DNA from: Blautia hominis
GTDB taxonomy: Bacteria > Bacillota > Clostridia > Lachnospirales > Lachnospiraceae
Reading direction: 5' to 3'
Assembly (NCBI GenBank): GCA_002270465.1
Contig: NQOF01000003.1
Coordinates: 558,001-622,000, forward strand
DNA length: 64,000 nt
Shown here in pieces: positions 42,638-52,643 of this stretch (the stretch's first letter is position 1; each line of letters opens with the position of its first letter). The translations under genes and the position numbers were made by a program. Below the pieces are notes generated by a model. It did no database searches and was not told the origin of the DNA. It worked only from the letters and a program-made list of their open reading frames with translations.

Positions 42638-42809
42638 ATGTTACTGTTCACAGCTCTGTCAGGACAGAACTGCGGACAGCAGCAGGCTTCGCGGTGCACA
42701 GTTCTGCCCTTAAGGGTGCAAAATGCAATAACTTGCATTTGGGCGCTGGCTAACCCGGGATTTTGCTTTGCAAAACACTTCCCGGGACAGTACCTGTGAA
42801 TAGCAGCAT
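42638..42809. repeat. Inverted-repeat element with ATG(T/C)T(A/G)CT ends, copy M4
   Basis: ATGTTACTGTTCACAG at the left and its inverse (right end read backward: ATGCTGCTATTCACAG) match at 13 of 16 positions and bound about 170 bp of structured, non-coding DNA with several inner stems (for example CAGAACTG, CCCGGGATTTTGC/GCAAAACACTTCCCGGG). It resembles the element at 48380 at its tips. It fills most of the gap before gpr, so gpr expression may start inside or across it. No clear target duplication. Confidence 0.5.
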
Positions 42810-42836
42810 ATAAATATCTGGAAAGGAAAGATTGAT

Positions 42837-43742
42837 ATGGCTTTAGGAAGAATACGCACGGACCTGGCACTGGAGACGAAAGAGAAATTCGAGGAGGACA
42901 ATGTGGAGATCCGAGGTGTGATCATCGAGGAGGACTACAATGAGGAGAAAGATATCCGCACCACTACGGTGAAGATAGAGACAGAAAACGGAGCGAAAGC
43001 TATGGGACGTCCTCAGGGAGTTTATATTACGCTGGAGGCACCCAACATGTCTGTGCCGGATGAGGATTATCACAGGGAGATTTCAAAAGAACTGGCAAAG
43101 CACATTAAAAAGCTGGTACCTGTGGAAAAAGAACTGACTGCACTGGTGGTAGGGCTTGGCAACCGGGATGTGACGCCGGATGCCCTGGGTCCTGATGTGG
43201 TCTCCAATCTGCACATCACCAGACATGTCATCCAGGAATACGGTGTGCAGAGCATGGGGAAAGAGTATGCCAACAGTATCAGCGGTCTGGTTCCCGGCGT
43301 TATGGCCCAGACCGGTATGGAAACTCTGGAGATCATCCGCGGGGTGGTGGATGAGACAAAGCCGGACGTGGTGTTTGCCGTGGATGCCCTGGCGGCGCGC
43401 AGTACAAAGCGCCTGAACCGGACCATCCAGATCACAGACACGGGCATCAATCCCGGCTCCGGCGTGGGAAATCACAGAAACGGGCTGAGTGAGGAAACCC
43501 TGGGGGTGAAAGTGATCGGCATCGGTGTGCCCACCGTGGTGGATGCCGCCACGATCGTGCAGGACTCCATGGCTCACCTGCTGGATACACTGGAAGAATC
43601 AGAGAAAAAAGAATTTCTTGAAGAAATGATCTCCCCTTCCTTGCACAGTATGTTTGTGACCCCAAAGGATGTGGATGAGACCGTAAAACGCCTGTCTTAT
43701 ACTATTTCCGAGGGGCTGAACATGGCATTCGAGCAGGCTTGA
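42837..43742 (+). CDS. gpr: Spore germination protease Gpr
   Basis: Protein of 301 residues that degrades small acid-soluble spore proteins on germination. It is made as a zymogen; the pro-sequence start is visible as RTDLALETKE, similar to its own cleavage site. The VVGLGNRDVTPDALGPDVV and IGVPTVVDAATIVQDSM regions match the A25 peptidase family. Ribosome site GGAAAGG. With spoIIP directly downstream, it points to a spore former. Confidence 0.95.
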   Translation: MALGRIRTDLALETKEKFEEDNVEIRGVIIEEDYNEEKDIRTTTVKIETENGAKAMGRPQGVYITLEAPNMSVPDEDYHREISKELAKHIKKLVPVEKELTALVVGLGNRDVTPDALGPDVVSNLHITRHVIQEYGVQSMGKEYANSISGLVPGVMAQTGMETLEIIRGVVDETKPDVVFAVDALAARSTKRLNRTIQITDTGINPGSGVGNHRNGLSEETLGVKVIGIGVPTVVDAATIVQDSMAHLLDTLEESEKKEFLEEMISPSLHSMFVTPKDVDETVKRLSYTISEGLNMAFEQA

Positions 43743-43769
43743 CAACATCCTGCACTCCATCCGTCCCAT

Positions 43770-43797
43770 GATCCCACTGATACACGAAAGTGGGATC
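43770..43797 (+). terminator. Stem-loop after gpr
   Basis: GATCCCACT pairs with AGTGGGATC around a 10-base loop. There is no T run, so termination is uncertain. Confidence 0.4.
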
Positions 43798-43891
43798 GTA
43801 AGGGGACAGCAGCCGGAAACACGTCCTTGTTTTTTTCTTCCGGACGCATAATTCATGTAAGTTGTCTCATATATAGATATGAGGTGATAGG

Positions 43892-45214
43892 GTGAAGAAG
43901 ATGGATGATGGAAAGCTTCTGCGGATCGTGTTGTGGCTGCTCTTATGTGCTGTTGGAGCATATATTCTCATAAAAGGAATGTCATTAGATAAAAAAACGC
44001 TGGTGAATATGTGCAGGGACGCCCAGGAGAAAGCCATCGAAGCGTATCTGCCGGGAATCCTGGAGACGGAGGGGGTGAAGACCCAGACGCCTGTGGAGTG
44101 GCTCTGCAGCAAGGTGGAGGAACAGCTTCCGTTTCTGGGGACTATCCAGGCAAAAGAAATGGAAGAGACGGAGAAAGACCAGGAGACAGACAAGAAGATC
44201 ATGGAGGAGAATTCCGATTTTCTGGAAGCGAAGCTGCTGGAGGAAAACCAGGAGGCAGGACCGGTCGGTTCCGGTGAGGAAAATACAGGAGGCGTGGATG
44301 CCCAGAGTGAGAACGGGGAAAGCGCCGGGAACACAGAGGGCGGGAGCCAGCAGGAGGCCGGGACAGGCAAAGACAATACACAGACAGCAGACGCGGGAGA
44401 CGCAGGGCAGCAGGAGGCCTCTGCCGCCAATGCTATAGTGAATCCTATTTCACTTGATATGTTCCAGGATTTTGACTATGTGATAAGCAACTTTTATACG
44501 ATAGATAAGACGACCAGCATCAACAGTGACCAGCTCAATGCCCCGGCACTTGTGTCGGAGGATTTAAAAATGACAACAGGCAGCGACCAGCCTCAGATCC
44601 TGGTGTACCACAGCCACTCCCAGGAGGAATTTATTGATTCCAATCCCGGCGATCCCAGTACCAGCATTGTGGGAGTCGGGGAGTATCTGGTTACGCTGCT
44701 GCGGGATACATACGGCTACAATGTGCTTCATGTGACGGATACCTTTGACATTGTGGACGGAAAACTGGACAGAAACAAAGCATATAATTATGCACAGGAC
44801 AAAATCAGCCAGGTGCTGGAGGAGAACCCCAGCGTGGAGGTAGTCATTGATTTACATAGAGACGGCGTGCCGGACGATAAACACCTGGTCACAGACGTGA
44901 ACGGCAAGCCAACTGCGAAGATCATGTTTTTCAACGGATTGAGCCGTACCAACCAAAACGGGGATATTGAGTATTTGCCAAACCCTTACATTCAGGATAA
45001 CCTGGCATTTTCCCTGCAGCTCGCTCTCCAGGCAAAGCAGTATTACCCGGAATGGCTGCGCACCATATATCTGAGAGGATACCGCTATAACCTGCATCTG
45101 CGGCCAAAAGCCCTCCTGGTGGAATGCGGTGCCCAGACCAATACCGTGGAGGAGGAAATGAATGCCATGGAACCCTTGGCGGATGTGTTAAATAAAGTTT
45201 TAAAAGGGGAGTGA
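43892..45214 (+). CDS. spoIIP: Stage II sporulation protein P
   Basis: Peptidoglycan amidase/endopeptidase of 440 residues, needed for engulfment together with SpoIID and SpoIIM. The GTG start follows GAGGTGATAG. A membrane helix lies at about 11-28, then a long Glu/Gly/Gln-rich linker (80-180, likely disordered) and the catalytic domain from about 185 (ILVYHSHSQEEF, VIDLHRDGVPD, VECGAQTNTVEEEMNAM). Zinc ligands are His and Glu in these motifs. The order gpr-spoIIP-lepA-hemW is conserved in clostridia. Confidence 0.95.
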   Translation: MKKMDDGKLLRIVLWLLLCAVGAYILIKGMSLDKKTLVNMCRDAQEKAIEAYLPGILETEGVKTQTPVEWLCSKVEEQLPFLGTIQAKEMEETEKDQETDKKIMEENSDFLEAKLLEENQEAGPVGSGEENTGGVDAQSENGESAGNTEGGSQQEAGTGKDNTQTADAGDAGQQEASAANAIVNPISLDMFQDFDYVISNFYTIDKTTSINSDQLNAPALVSEDLKMTTGSDQPQILVYHSHSQEEFIDSNPGDPSTSIVGVGEYLVTLLRDTYGYNVLHVTDTFDIVDGKLDRNKAYNYAQDKISQVLEENPSVEVVIDLHRDGVPDDKHLVTDVNGKPTAKIMFFNGLSRTNQNGDIEYLPNPYIQDNLAFSLQLALQAKQYYPEWLRTIYLRGYRYNLHLRPKALLVECGAQTNTVEEEMNAMEPLADVLNKVLKGE

Positions 45215-45230
45215 TCATCATAAGAAATGC

Positions 45231-45260
45231 TTGATTCCCCCCAAACCTTCGTGCTATACT
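45231..45260 (+). promoter_or_regulatory. Promoter of lepA-hemW
   Basis: TTGATT (45231-45236) and TATACT (45255-45260) with an 18-base spacer. A stem-loop (ATGGGCTT / AAGCCCAT, 45264-45294) begins right at the expected transcript start. Confidence 0.55.
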
Positions 45261-45359
45261 AACATGGGCTTGCTGTAAAATGCAGGAAGCCCATTTAAAA
45301 TGTAAAAAGAACTGATAATTTGAGAAAAGATAGAGATAAACAACAGGAGGAATCAAGCA

Positions 45360-47174
45360 GTGGCAGGAGTTGACCAGAGCAAAATCCGTAATTTTTGTAT
45401 CATCGCACATATAGACCATGGAAAATCCACCCTGGCGGACCGGATCATTGAAAAGACCGGTCTTTTGACTGAGAGGGAAATGCAGTCACAGGTCTTAGAC
45501 AACATGGATCTGGAGAGGGAGAGAGGCATCACCATCAAGTCCCAGGCTGTCCGTATTGTCTACCAGGCAAAGGACGGGGAGGAATATATTTTTAATTTGA
45601 TCGACACGCCGGGCCATGTGGACTTTAATTATGAGGTGTCCAGAAGCCTGGCCGCCTGTGACGGCGCCATTTTGGTGGTGGATGCTGCACAGGGGATCGA
45701 GGCCCAGACCCTTGCAAATGTCTATCTGGCGTTGGACCATGACCTGGATGTATTTCCGGTCATCAATAAAATCGACCTTCCCAGCGCGGAACCGGACCGG
45801 GTGAAGAACGAGATCGAGGACGTTATAGGCATAGAAGCCCAGGATGCGCCGTTGATCTCTGCAAAAATGGGACTGAATATTGAGGAGGTTCTGGAGAAGA
45901 TTGTGGAGAAGATACCTGCTCCAAAAGGAGAAGCCCAGGCGCCTCTGCAGGCTCTTATTTTTGACTCTGTCTATGATTCTTATAAAGGGGTCATTGTATT
46001 TTGCAGGATCAAAGAGGGTACCGTGAAAAAGGGAACGAAAATCCGCATGATGGCAACAGGCGCTGTGGAGGAAGCGGTGGAAGTGGGATATTTCGGGGCA
46101 GGACAGTTTTTGCCTTGTGAGGAGTTGTCTGCCGGCATGGTAGGCTACATCACTGCAAGTATTAAAAACGTGAAGGATACCCGGGTGGGTGATACCATAA
46201 CCGACGACGAGAATCCCTGTGCAGAACCCCTTCCGGGCTACAAAAAGGTAAATCCCATGGTATACTGCGGCGTATATCCTGCAGATGGTTCAAAATATCA
46301 GGATTTGAGAGATGCCCTGGACAAGCTTCAGTTAAATGACGCCTCCCTGCAGTTTGAGCCGGAGACCTCGGTGGCGCTGGGATTTGGATACCGCTGCGGC
46401 TTTCTGGGTCTGCTTCATCTGGAAATCATTCAGGAACGTCTGGAACGGGAGTACAATCTGGATCTGATCACAACTGCGCCGGGCGTTGTCTACAAGGTAC
46501 ACAAAACAAACGGTGAGATGATAGAGCTGACAAATCCCTCCAATCTTCCGGACCCCTCTGAGATTGAGTACATGGAAGAACCGATGGTGAAAGCGGAGAT
46601 TATGGTGACCACAGAGTTCATCGGTCCGATCATGGATCTGTGCCAGGAGCGCCGCGGGCAGTATCAGGGAATGGAATATATGGAGACTACCCGTGCGCTG
46701 CTGAAATACCACCTGCCGCTGAATGAAATAATCTATGATTTCTTTGATGCCCTGAAATCCCGTTCCAGAGGGTATGCGTCCTTTGATTATGAGATGCTGG
46801 GTTACGAGCGCAGTGACCTTGTAAAACTGGATATCCTGGTGAATAAAGAGGAAGTGGATGCACTGTCATTCATTGTGTTTGCAGGGTCCGCCTATGAGCG
46901 CGGCAGGAAAATGTGTGAGAAGCTGAAAGAAGAGATTCCGCGCCAGCTCTTTGAAATTCCCATCCAGGCAGCCATCGGCAGCAAAATCATTGCACGTGAG
47001 ACCGTGAAGGCCATGAGAAAAGATGTACTTGCCAAATGTTACGGCGGTGATATTTCCCGTAAGAGAAAACTTCTGGAGAAACAGAAGGAAGGAAAGAAGC
47101 GTATGCGCCAGGTCGGAAATGTAGAGATTCCGCAGAAGGCCTTCATGAGTGTCCTGAAGCTGGACGATAAATAG
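45360..47174 (+). CDS. lepA: Elongation factor 4 (LepA)
   Basis: Translational GTPase of 604 residues that acts on stalled or mispositioned ribosomes. GTP-binding boxes: [23 protein letters not shown]. The C-terminal LepA-specific domain has [23 protein letters not shown]. The start codon is GTG, after AGGAGG at 45346. Normal length. Confidence 0.98.
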   Translation: MAGVDQSKIRNFCIIAHIDHGKSTLADRIIEKTGLLTEREMQSQVLDNMDLERERGITIKSQAVRIVYQAKDGEEYIFNLIDTPGHVDFNYEVSRSLAACDGAILVVDAAQGIEAQTLANVYLALDHDLDVFPVINKIDLPSAEPDRVKNEIEDVIGIEAQDAPLISAKMGLNIEEVLEKIVEKIPAPKGEAQAPLQALIFDSVYDSYKGVIVFCRIKEGTVKKGTKIRMMATGAVEEAVEVGYFGAGQFLPCEELSAGMVGYITASIKNVKDTRVGDTITDDENPCAEPLPGYKKVNPMVYCGVYPADGSKYQDLRDALDKLQLNDASLQFEPETSVALGFGYRCGFLGLLHLEIIQERLEREYNLDLITTAPGVVYKVHKTNGEMIELTNPSNLPDPSEIEYMEEPMVKAEIMVTTEFIGPIMDLCQERRGQYQGMEYMETTRALLKYHLPLNEIIYDFFDALKSRSRGYASFDYEMLGYERSDLVKLDILVNKEEVDALSFIVFAGSAYERGRKMCEKLKEEIPRQLFEIPIQAAIGSKIIARETVKAMRKDVLAKCYGGDISRKRKLLEKQKEGKKRMRQVGNVEIPQKAFMSVLKLDDK

Positions 47175-47202
47175 GATTTGGGAGATTACAGGAGAAGATA
47201 AG

Positions 47203-48345
47203 ATGAAAAAAGATTTGGGGCTGTACCTTCATATCCCCTTCTGCATGCAAAAATGCGGATACTGTGACTTTTTATCCGCAGCAGGCAGCGGGGAGGAGAA
47301 AGAGAATTATGTACAGGCTTTGGAAAAAGAGATCCGAAGCTACGGTGATTTTGCGAAAGGATACAGGGTTTCCACTGTTTTTGTGGGAGGGGGAACCCCT
47401 TCCTGTCTGGAAGCAGACCAGACAGAGCGGATATTTGGGGCGATCAGGGATACCTTTGAAATAGAAAAAATGCCGGAGATTTCCATGGAGATGAATCCCG
47501 GCACCGTAACGGCCGGGAAACTGCAGGCATACAAAAACTGCGGCATCAACCGACTGAGCATGGGACTGCAGTCAGTCAGAAACAGCAATTTAAAGTTGCT
47601 TGGAAGGATCCACACGTTTGAGGAGTTCCTGGAAAGCTTCCGTCTGGCAAGAGAGGCCGGTTTTCAAAACATCAACCTGGATTTGATCTCCTCCCTGCCG
47701 GGGCAGACAAAAGAGTCCTGGGCAGAGGAACTGGAAACAGCAGCAAAACTCTCCCCGGAACATATCTCCGTATACCAGCTGATCCTGGAGGAAGGCACCC
47801 CGTTTTATGAAGCGTATGCAGGACATCCTGAACTGCTTCCGGACGAGGAGATGAGCAGAGCTATCTATGAGACGACGGAAGAGGTGCTGGGAGAGTACGG
47901 ATTTCACCAGTATGAGATCTCAAATTATGCGAAGGAAGGCAGAGAATGCCGGCATAATCTGAAATACTGGGAAAGGGGGGACTATCTGGGGCTTGGCCTC
48001 GGCGCTGCATCCATGGTGAGGAACATGCGTATGAGCAATACCAGGGATATGAATACATATCTGGAAAAATGCAAAGAGCCGAAGACCATGCGCACAGATG
48101 TACAGTTTTTGGAGGAACCGCAGCAGATAGAAGAATTTATGTTCTTAGGGCTTCGCAAAACAAGGGGTATATCCAAAAAAGAATTCCGCCGTATTTTTGG
48201 CAGAGATATAGAACTGGTCTATGAAAAAGCTCTGGAAAAACTTTTGTCAAATGGAATGCTCCTGGAGAAAAAGGACAGGCTGTATCTGTCAGAAGAAGGG
48301 GTGCTCCTCAGCAATACAGTCCTCTCCGAGTTCCTATTTGACTGA
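47203..48345 (+). CDS. hemW: Radical SAM heme-trafficking/coproporphyrinogen-like protein HemW
   Basis: Protein of 380 residues. The radical SAM cysteines are in PFCMQKCGYCDF (CxxxCxxC), and SAM-binding elements are GGGTPS and NPGTV. The C-terminal HemW domain follows (NYAKEGRECRHNLKYWERGDYLGLGLGAAS). HemW binds and delivers heme rather than acting as the true oxidase; annotation as hemN is common but less apt. 28 bases after lepA. Confidence 0.93.
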   Translation: MKKDLGLYLHIPFCMQKCGYCDFLSAAGSGEEKENYVQALEKEIRSYGDFAKGYRVSTVFVGGGTPSCLEADQTERIFGAIRDTFEIEKMPEISMEMNPGTVTAGKLQAYKNCGINRLSMGLQSVRNSNLKLLGRIHTFEEFLESFRLAREAGFQNINLDLISSLPGQTKESWAEELETAAKLSPEHISVYQLILEEGTPFYEAYAGHPELLPDEEMSRAIYETTEEVLGEYGFHQYEISNYAKEGRECRHNLKYWERGDYLGLGLGAASMVRNMRMSNTRDMNTYLEKCKEPKTMRTDVQFLEEPQQIEEFMFLGLRKTRGISKKEFRRIFGRDIELVYEKALEKLLSNGMLLEKKDRLYLSEEGVLLSNTVLSEFLFD

Positions 48346-48379
48346 CCTGTACAGATTTCTGCAGGCAGTGACTTTTAAT

Positions 48380-48523
48380 GGTTACTGTTTACAGGCCACT
48401 GTACCGGGAGGCGTTTTCATGCCGGAAGCATGAAAATCCTGAGGCAGGCAGCGCGATATGGGGTAGAATGCTCCATATCTGTGCGTCGTGAAGCGTGTTA
48501 CCGGACACGGAGTGAACAGTAAT
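48380..48523. repeat. Inverted-repeat element, copy M5
   Basis: GGTTACTGTTTACAGG at the left and AGTGAACAGTAAT at the right are inverse (TTACTGTT(T/C)AC). About 144 bp lie between, with inner hairpins (CGTTTTCATGCCGGAAGCATGAAAATC, ATATGG/CCATAT). The flanks TTTTAATG and ATTTTATG are only loosely alike. Related at the tips to the element at 42638. No coding potential. Confidence 0.5.
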
Positions 48524-48559
48524 ATTTTATGAACATAGGTTATAGAAATTTAATAAAGT

Positions 48560-48588
48560 TTTACAGTTTATCTCTGGAAAATTAATAT
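48560..48588 (+). promoter_or_regulatory. Promoter of the CBS gene
   Basis: TTTACA (48560-48565) and TAATAT (48583-48588) with a 17-base spacer. Confidence 0.5.
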
Positions 48589-48618
48589 AGAATGTGTCAG
48601 AATAAAGGAAGGTAATAT

Positions 48619-48708
48619 ATGATGAAACGGCGGGGATCTCTGACCGTTTTGCATGACATTTTGGGAGGGTATAATGAATATTTTATTTTTTCTCACTCCG
48701 AAGAGTGA
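48619..48708 (+). CDS. Possible leader peptide upstream of the CBS gene
   Basis: A 29-residue frame (MMKRRGSLTVLHDILGGYN ...) starts 8 bases after AAGGAAGG and overlaps the start of the CBS gene by 35 bases in another frame. It could couple or tune translation of that gene. It could also be chance; no homologue is known to me. Confidence 0.25.
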   Translation: MMKRRGSLTVLHDILGGYNEYFIFSHSEE

Positions 48709-49123
48709 TGTGGCCTATATCTATGACACCTACAGTTTAAGGCAGGTCTTGGAAAAGATGGAATATCACCGGTATTCGTGCATTCCGATTATCGGGGAGA
48801 ATGGTAAATATGTGGGGACAATTACAGAAGGGGATTTACTTTGGGGACTAAAGAACCGCGGCGACCTGAATCTGAAAGCTGCGGAGGAGATTCCCATCAC
48901 AGCATTCAAGCGCCGGGCTAACTATACACCCGTTCGCGTGGATTCCGATATGGAAGATTTGCTGGACAAGGCCATGCGGCAGAATTTCGTACCGGTTATT
49001 GATGACCAGAAGAATTTTATAGGTATTGTCACAAGAAGAGACATCATGCAGTATATCTGTTCTGAGCATCAGAATAAAAATAAAGAAGAATGCAGAACCT
49101 ATGTACAGCATGCGTCTGTATGA
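48674..49123 (+). CDS. CBS-domain protein
   Basis: Protein of 149 residues with two CBS motifs (about 8-60 and 75-138: VAYIYDTYSLRQVLEKMEYHRYSCIPII and TPVRVDSDMEDLLDKAMRQNFVPVIDD). Such tandem pairs bind adenine nucleotides and sense energy state or c-di-AMP. The start at 48674 is chosen because GGGAGGG precedes it. It stands alone between element M5 and a terminator. Confidence 0.85.
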   Translation: MNILFFLTPKSDVAYIYDTYSLRQVLEKMEYHRYSCIPIIGENGKYVGTITEGDLLWGLKNRGDLNLKAAEEIPITAFKRRANYTPVRVDSDMEDLLDKAMRQNFVPVIDDQKNFIGIVTRRDIMQYICSEHQNKNKEECRTYVQHASV

Positions 49124-49135
49124 TAAAAAGTAAAA

Positions 49136-49165
49136 AGGCTTGCCGCGTTTGCGGGGGCCTTTTTT
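49136..49165 (+). terminator. Intrinsic terminator after the CBS gene
   Basis: AGGC-TTG-CCGC pairs with GCGG-GG-GCCT, followed by six T. Confidence 0.75.
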
Positions 49166-49267
49166 GTACGCAATTGGTTTAGACAGGGGTCCTGCATGTA
49201 GAATGTAGTTTGCTTTTAGTCTTTCTAAAAGCAGAACCTATGCATTTTATATCTGTCGGAAGAGAAA

Positions 49268-49456
49268 ACCAGGGATGTTGGGGGAGTCTGCGGGCCTCCT
49301 CTGGCAGACATTGCGGTAGAGAGCCTGAAAATCCAGCGCTTATGGAGACTTGGCGCGAAGCCTTTGCTGAGCGTCTTAGTCGGAGTTAGCGCTTAGTTGA
49401 AGGGGAACGAAGCTGGCTGCCAGAGGAGGCCCGCAGACTTCCCCAACATCCCGTCC
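49268..49456 (+). repeat. Long-hairpin element, copy H3
   Basis: Arms 49272-49307 and 49417-49452 pair at 35 of 36 positions (the other is G-T) around a 109-base core. It begins ACCAGGG after AGAGAAA, as the copy at 29458 does, and ends CCCGTCC. The core keeps only scattered blocks of the H1/H2 core (CCAG, CTTA, TTAGT, GTTAGC) but has its own stems (GGC-GCGAA-GCC; AGAC/GTCT). The arm sequence is unlike both other copies. It lies between the CBS gene terminator and the uvrA promoter. Confidence 0.8.
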
Positions 49457-49529
49457 CCCTTGCCGTAACCCGGCCCAGAAAATCCCTGTTTTCCCCCAAC
49501 ATTTCCTAAAAATCTCTCTGAACATATGT

Positions 49530-49558
49530 TTGCAAATACACATAGCCTGTGATATAAT
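49530..49558 (+). promoter_or_regulatory. Promoter of uvrA
   Basis: TTGCAA (49530-49535) and TATAAT (49553-49558) with a 17-base spacer. The leader carries a TCTGCC-GAAA-GGCAGA hairpin at 49609-49624. No LexA (GAACN4GTTC-type) box is obvious. Confidence 0.65.
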
Positions 49559-49693
49559 GGCAGATAGCATAAAAACAAACATACATTCCCCGAAAACCGC
49601 ATCCCCAATCTGCCGAAAGGCAGAAGCTATGGTGCTTTTCGGAATGAGAATCCTATAGAAACTGTTGCGCTGATCAAAAATAAGGAGATAGAA

Positions 49694-52534
49694 ATGGCAG
49701 TAAGAACACACGACAACCAATTTATCAAAATACGCGGAGCAAACGAGAACAATCTGAAAAATCTGGATGTGGACATCCCCCGCAATGAGCTGGTGGTTTT
49801 AACCGGGCTGAGCGGTTCAGGAAAAAGTTCCCTTGCATTCGACACCATATATGCGGAAGGACAGAGAAGATATATGGAATCCCTGTCATCCTACGCAAGG
49901 CAGTTCCTGGGACAGATGGAGAAACCGGACGTGGAAAGTATTGAAGGCCTTTCCCCGGCTATCTCCATTGACCAGAAATCCACCAACCGGAACCCGCGTT
50001 CCACAGTTGGCACCGTTACGGAGATATACGATTATTTCCGTCTTCTTTACGCAAGGATCGGTATCCCCCACTGTCCGAAATGCGGAAAAGAGATTAAAAA
50101 GCAGACCGTTGACCAGATGGTTGACCAGATCATGAGCCTGCCCCAGCGGACAAAACTGCAGCTTTTGGCACCTGTGGTCAGAGGCCGGAAAGGTACCCAT
50201 GCAAAGCTTCTGGATCAGGCAAAGCGCAGCGGTTATGTGAGAGTGCAGATTGACGGCAATCTCTATGAACTCAGTGAAGAGATAAAACTGGATAAGAACA
50301 TTAAGCACAATATTGAAATCGTTGTGGACCGTCTTGTGGTGAAAGAGGGGATTGAAAAACGACTTACAGATTCCATCGAAAACGTTCTGAATCTGGCTGA
50401 CGGACTTCTCATTGTGGACACTATGGATGGAAACCAGATGAATTTCAGCCAGAGCTTTTCCTGTCCGGACTGTGGTGTCAGCATTGACGAGATTGAGCCT
50501 CGGATTTTTTCCTTTAACAATCCCTTCGGTGCCTGCCCTGCCTGCTTTGGACTGGGGTATAAGATGGAGTTTGACGTGGATCTGATGATACCGGACCAAA
50601 GCCTGAGTATTGCAAAGGGAGCCATTGTGGTTCTTGGCTGGCAGTCCTGCACGGATAAAGGCAGCTTTACAAGGGCCATTTTGGATGCCCTTGCTGAGGA
50701 ATACCATTTTGAACTGGATACACCGTTTCAGGATTATCCTGACAAGATCAAGGACGTGATCATCAACGGAACCCGCGGCAAAGAGATAAAGGTACACTAT
50801 AAAGGCCAGCGCGGCGAGGGTATATACGACGTGGCTTTTGAGGGGCTTGTTAAAAATGTGGAGCGCCGCTACAGAGAGACCGGTTCGGAGTCCAGCAAAC
50901 AGGAATATGAATCCTTTATGCGCATCACACCATGTCCTACCTGTAAGGGCCAGCGTCTGAAAAAGGAAGCCCTAGCCGTCACTGTGGGAGACAAAAATAT
51001 ACATGAGGTTACGTCCATGTCTATCCGTAAACTGCAGGTGTTTTTGCATGAACTGCAGCTCACTCCCACCCAGCAGATGATTGGCGAACAGGTATTAAAA
51101 GAAATCCGTGCCAGAGTGGGCTTTCTGATGAATGTGGGACTGGAGTACCTGACACTATCCCGTGCAACAGGTACCCTGTCCGGCGGGGAAGCACAGAGGA
51201 TCCGTCTGGCAACCCAGATCGGCTCAGGTCTTGTGGGAGTTGCCTATATATTGGATGAGCCAAGTATCGGCCTGCACCAGCGTGACAACGATAAACTGCT
51301 TGCCACATTGAAACACCTTAGAGATTTGGGCAACACCCTGATCGTCGTGGAGCATGACGAGGACACCATGCGGGAAGCAGATTGTATTGTGGATATCGGT
51401 CCCGGCGCAGGGGAGCACGGCGGCCAGTTAGTGGCGATCGGTACGGCGGATGACTTGATGAAAAATAAAGATTCCATCACCGGCCAGTATTTAAGCGGTG
51501 CCATGAAAATCCCTGTACCAAAGGAGAGAAGAAAACCCACAGGTTTTCTCACCATCCGGGGAGCTTCGGAAAACAATCTGAAAAACATTGATGTGAAAAT
51601 ACCCCTGGGAATTATGACCTGCGTTACCGGTGTTTCCGGCTCGGGCAAGAGTTCCCTGATCAATGAGATCTTATACAAAAGCCTGGCAAGAAAGCTGAAC
51701 CGGGCCAGAGTGATTCCCGGAAAACATAAAGGGATTGACGGTGTGGAGCAGCTTGACAAAGTCATTGACATTGACCAGTCTCCCATTGGCAGAACACCCC
51801 GTTCCAATCCGGCCACCTACACGGGAGTCTTTGACCAGATCCGTGACCTTTTTGCAACCACTGCGGACGCAAAGGCCAGGGGGTATAAAAAAGGAAGATT
51901 CAGCTTCAATGTAAAAGGCGGAAGATGTGAGGCCTGCAGCGGTGACGGAATTCTGAAGATAGAGATGCACTTTCTTCCCGATGTGTACGTCCCCTGTGAG
52001 GTCTGCCAGGGAAAACGATATAACAGAGAGACTCTGGAAGTGAAATATAAAGGAAAGAGTATATACGATGTGCTGAATATGACCGTTGAGGAGGCGCTGA
52101 CCTTTTTTGAACACCTTCCTTCCATCAAGAGAAAGATCCAGACCCTTTACGATGTGGGACTTTCTTATATCCGTCTGGGACAGCCATCTACGGAATTGTC
52201 AGGCGGTGAGGCACAGAGGATCAAGCTGGCAACAGAATTGAGTAAGAGAAGTACGGGAAAGACCATCTACATTCTGGATGAGCCTACCACAGGTCTGCAT
52301 TTTGCGGATGTGCATAAGCTCATTGAGATCCTCCGCCGTTTGGCAGAGGGAGGGAACACAGTGGTTGTCATTGAGCACAACCTGGATGTGATAAAAACTG
52401 CGGATCATATCATAGATATCGGCCCGGAAGGCGGCGATAAAGGGGGAACCGTGATAGCTACCGGTACACCGGAGGATGTGGCGGCGAATCCTGTCTCCTA
52501 CACAGGTCGTTACGTGTCAAAATATTTGAATTGA
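49694..52534 (+). CDS. uvrA: Excinuclease ABC subunit A
   Basis: DNA damage sensor of 946 residues that scans DNA with UvrB. Two ABC modules: Walker [10 protein letters not shown] and GVSGSGKSS; signatures [14 protein letters not shown] and [14 protein letters not shown]. Zinc modules: CPKCG with CPDCG/CPAC, and CEACSGDG with CEVCQGKR. Full length. The ribosome site is AAGGAGA. uvrB is not next to it. Confidence 0.98.
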   Translation: MAVRTHDNQFIKIRGANENNLKNLDVDIPRNELVVLTGLSGSGKSSLAFDTIYAEGQRRYMESLSSYARQFLGQMEKPDVESIEGLSPAISIDQKSTNRNPRSTVGTVTEIYDYFRLLYARIGIPHCPKCGKEIKKQTVDQMVDQIMSLPQRTKLQLLAPVVRGRKGTHAKLLDQAKRSGYVRVQIDGNLYELSEEIKLDKNIKHNIEIVVDRLVVKEGIEKRLTDSIENVLNLADGLLIVDTMDGNQMNFSQSFSCPDCGVSIDEIEPRIFSFNNPFGACPACFGLGYKMEFDVDLMIPDQSLSIAKGAIVVLGWQSCTDKGSFTRAILDALAEEYHFELDTPFQDYPDKIKDVIINGTRGKEIKVHYKGQRGEGIYDVAFEGLVKNVERRYRETGSESSKQEYESFMRITPCPTCKGQRLKKEALAVTVGDKNIHEVTSMSIRKLQVFLHELQLTPTQQMIGEQVLKEIRARVGFLMNVGLEYLTLSRATGTLSGGEAQRIRLATQIGSGLVGVAYILDEPSIGLHQRDNDKLLATLKHLRDLGNTLIVVEHDEDTMREADCIVDIGPGAGEHGGQLVAIGTADDLMKNKDSITGQYLSGAMKIPVPKERRKPTGFLTIRGASENNLKNIDVKIPLGIMTCVTGVSGSGKSSLINEILYKSLARKLNRARVIPGKHKGIDGVEQLDKVIDIDQSPIGRTPRSNPATYTGVFDQIRDLFATTADAKARGYKKGRFSFNVKGGRCEACSGDGILKIEMHFLPDVYVPCEVCQGKRYNRETLEVKYKGKSIYDVLNMTVEEALTFFEHLPSIKRKIQTLYDVGLSYIRLGQPSTELSGGEAQRIKLATELSKRSTGKTIYILDEPTTGLHFADVHKLIEILRRLAEGGNTVVVIEHNLDVIKTADHIIDIGPEGGDKGGTVIATGTPEDVAANPVSYTGRYVSKYLN

Positions 52535-52541
52535 TTGCCCC

Positions 52542-52570
52542 TTTTCATTTCGGGACAAGTTGGGTATAAT
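52542..52570 (+). promoter_or_regulatory. Candidate promoter of mreB
   Basis: TTTTCA (52542-52547) and TATAAT (52565-52570) with a 17-base spacer. Confidence 0.5.
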
Positions 52571-52573
52571 GAA

Positions 52574-52622
52574 GGATATCAGTGGGCCCGGGACTAAAGT
52601 GCCGGGCAGAAGACTGATATCC
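52574..52622 (+). promoter_or_regulatory. Stem-loop at the 5' end of the mreB transcript
   Basis: GGATATCAGT (52574-52583) pairs perfectly with ACTGATATCC (52613-52622), with an inner GCCCGG/CCGGGC stem. It starts within a few bases of the expected transcript start and ends 22 bases before the start codon, so it may stabilise the mRNA or act in cis. Confidence 0.5.
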
Positions 52623-52643
52623 AAAAATAGAAAGGGGTATTCT

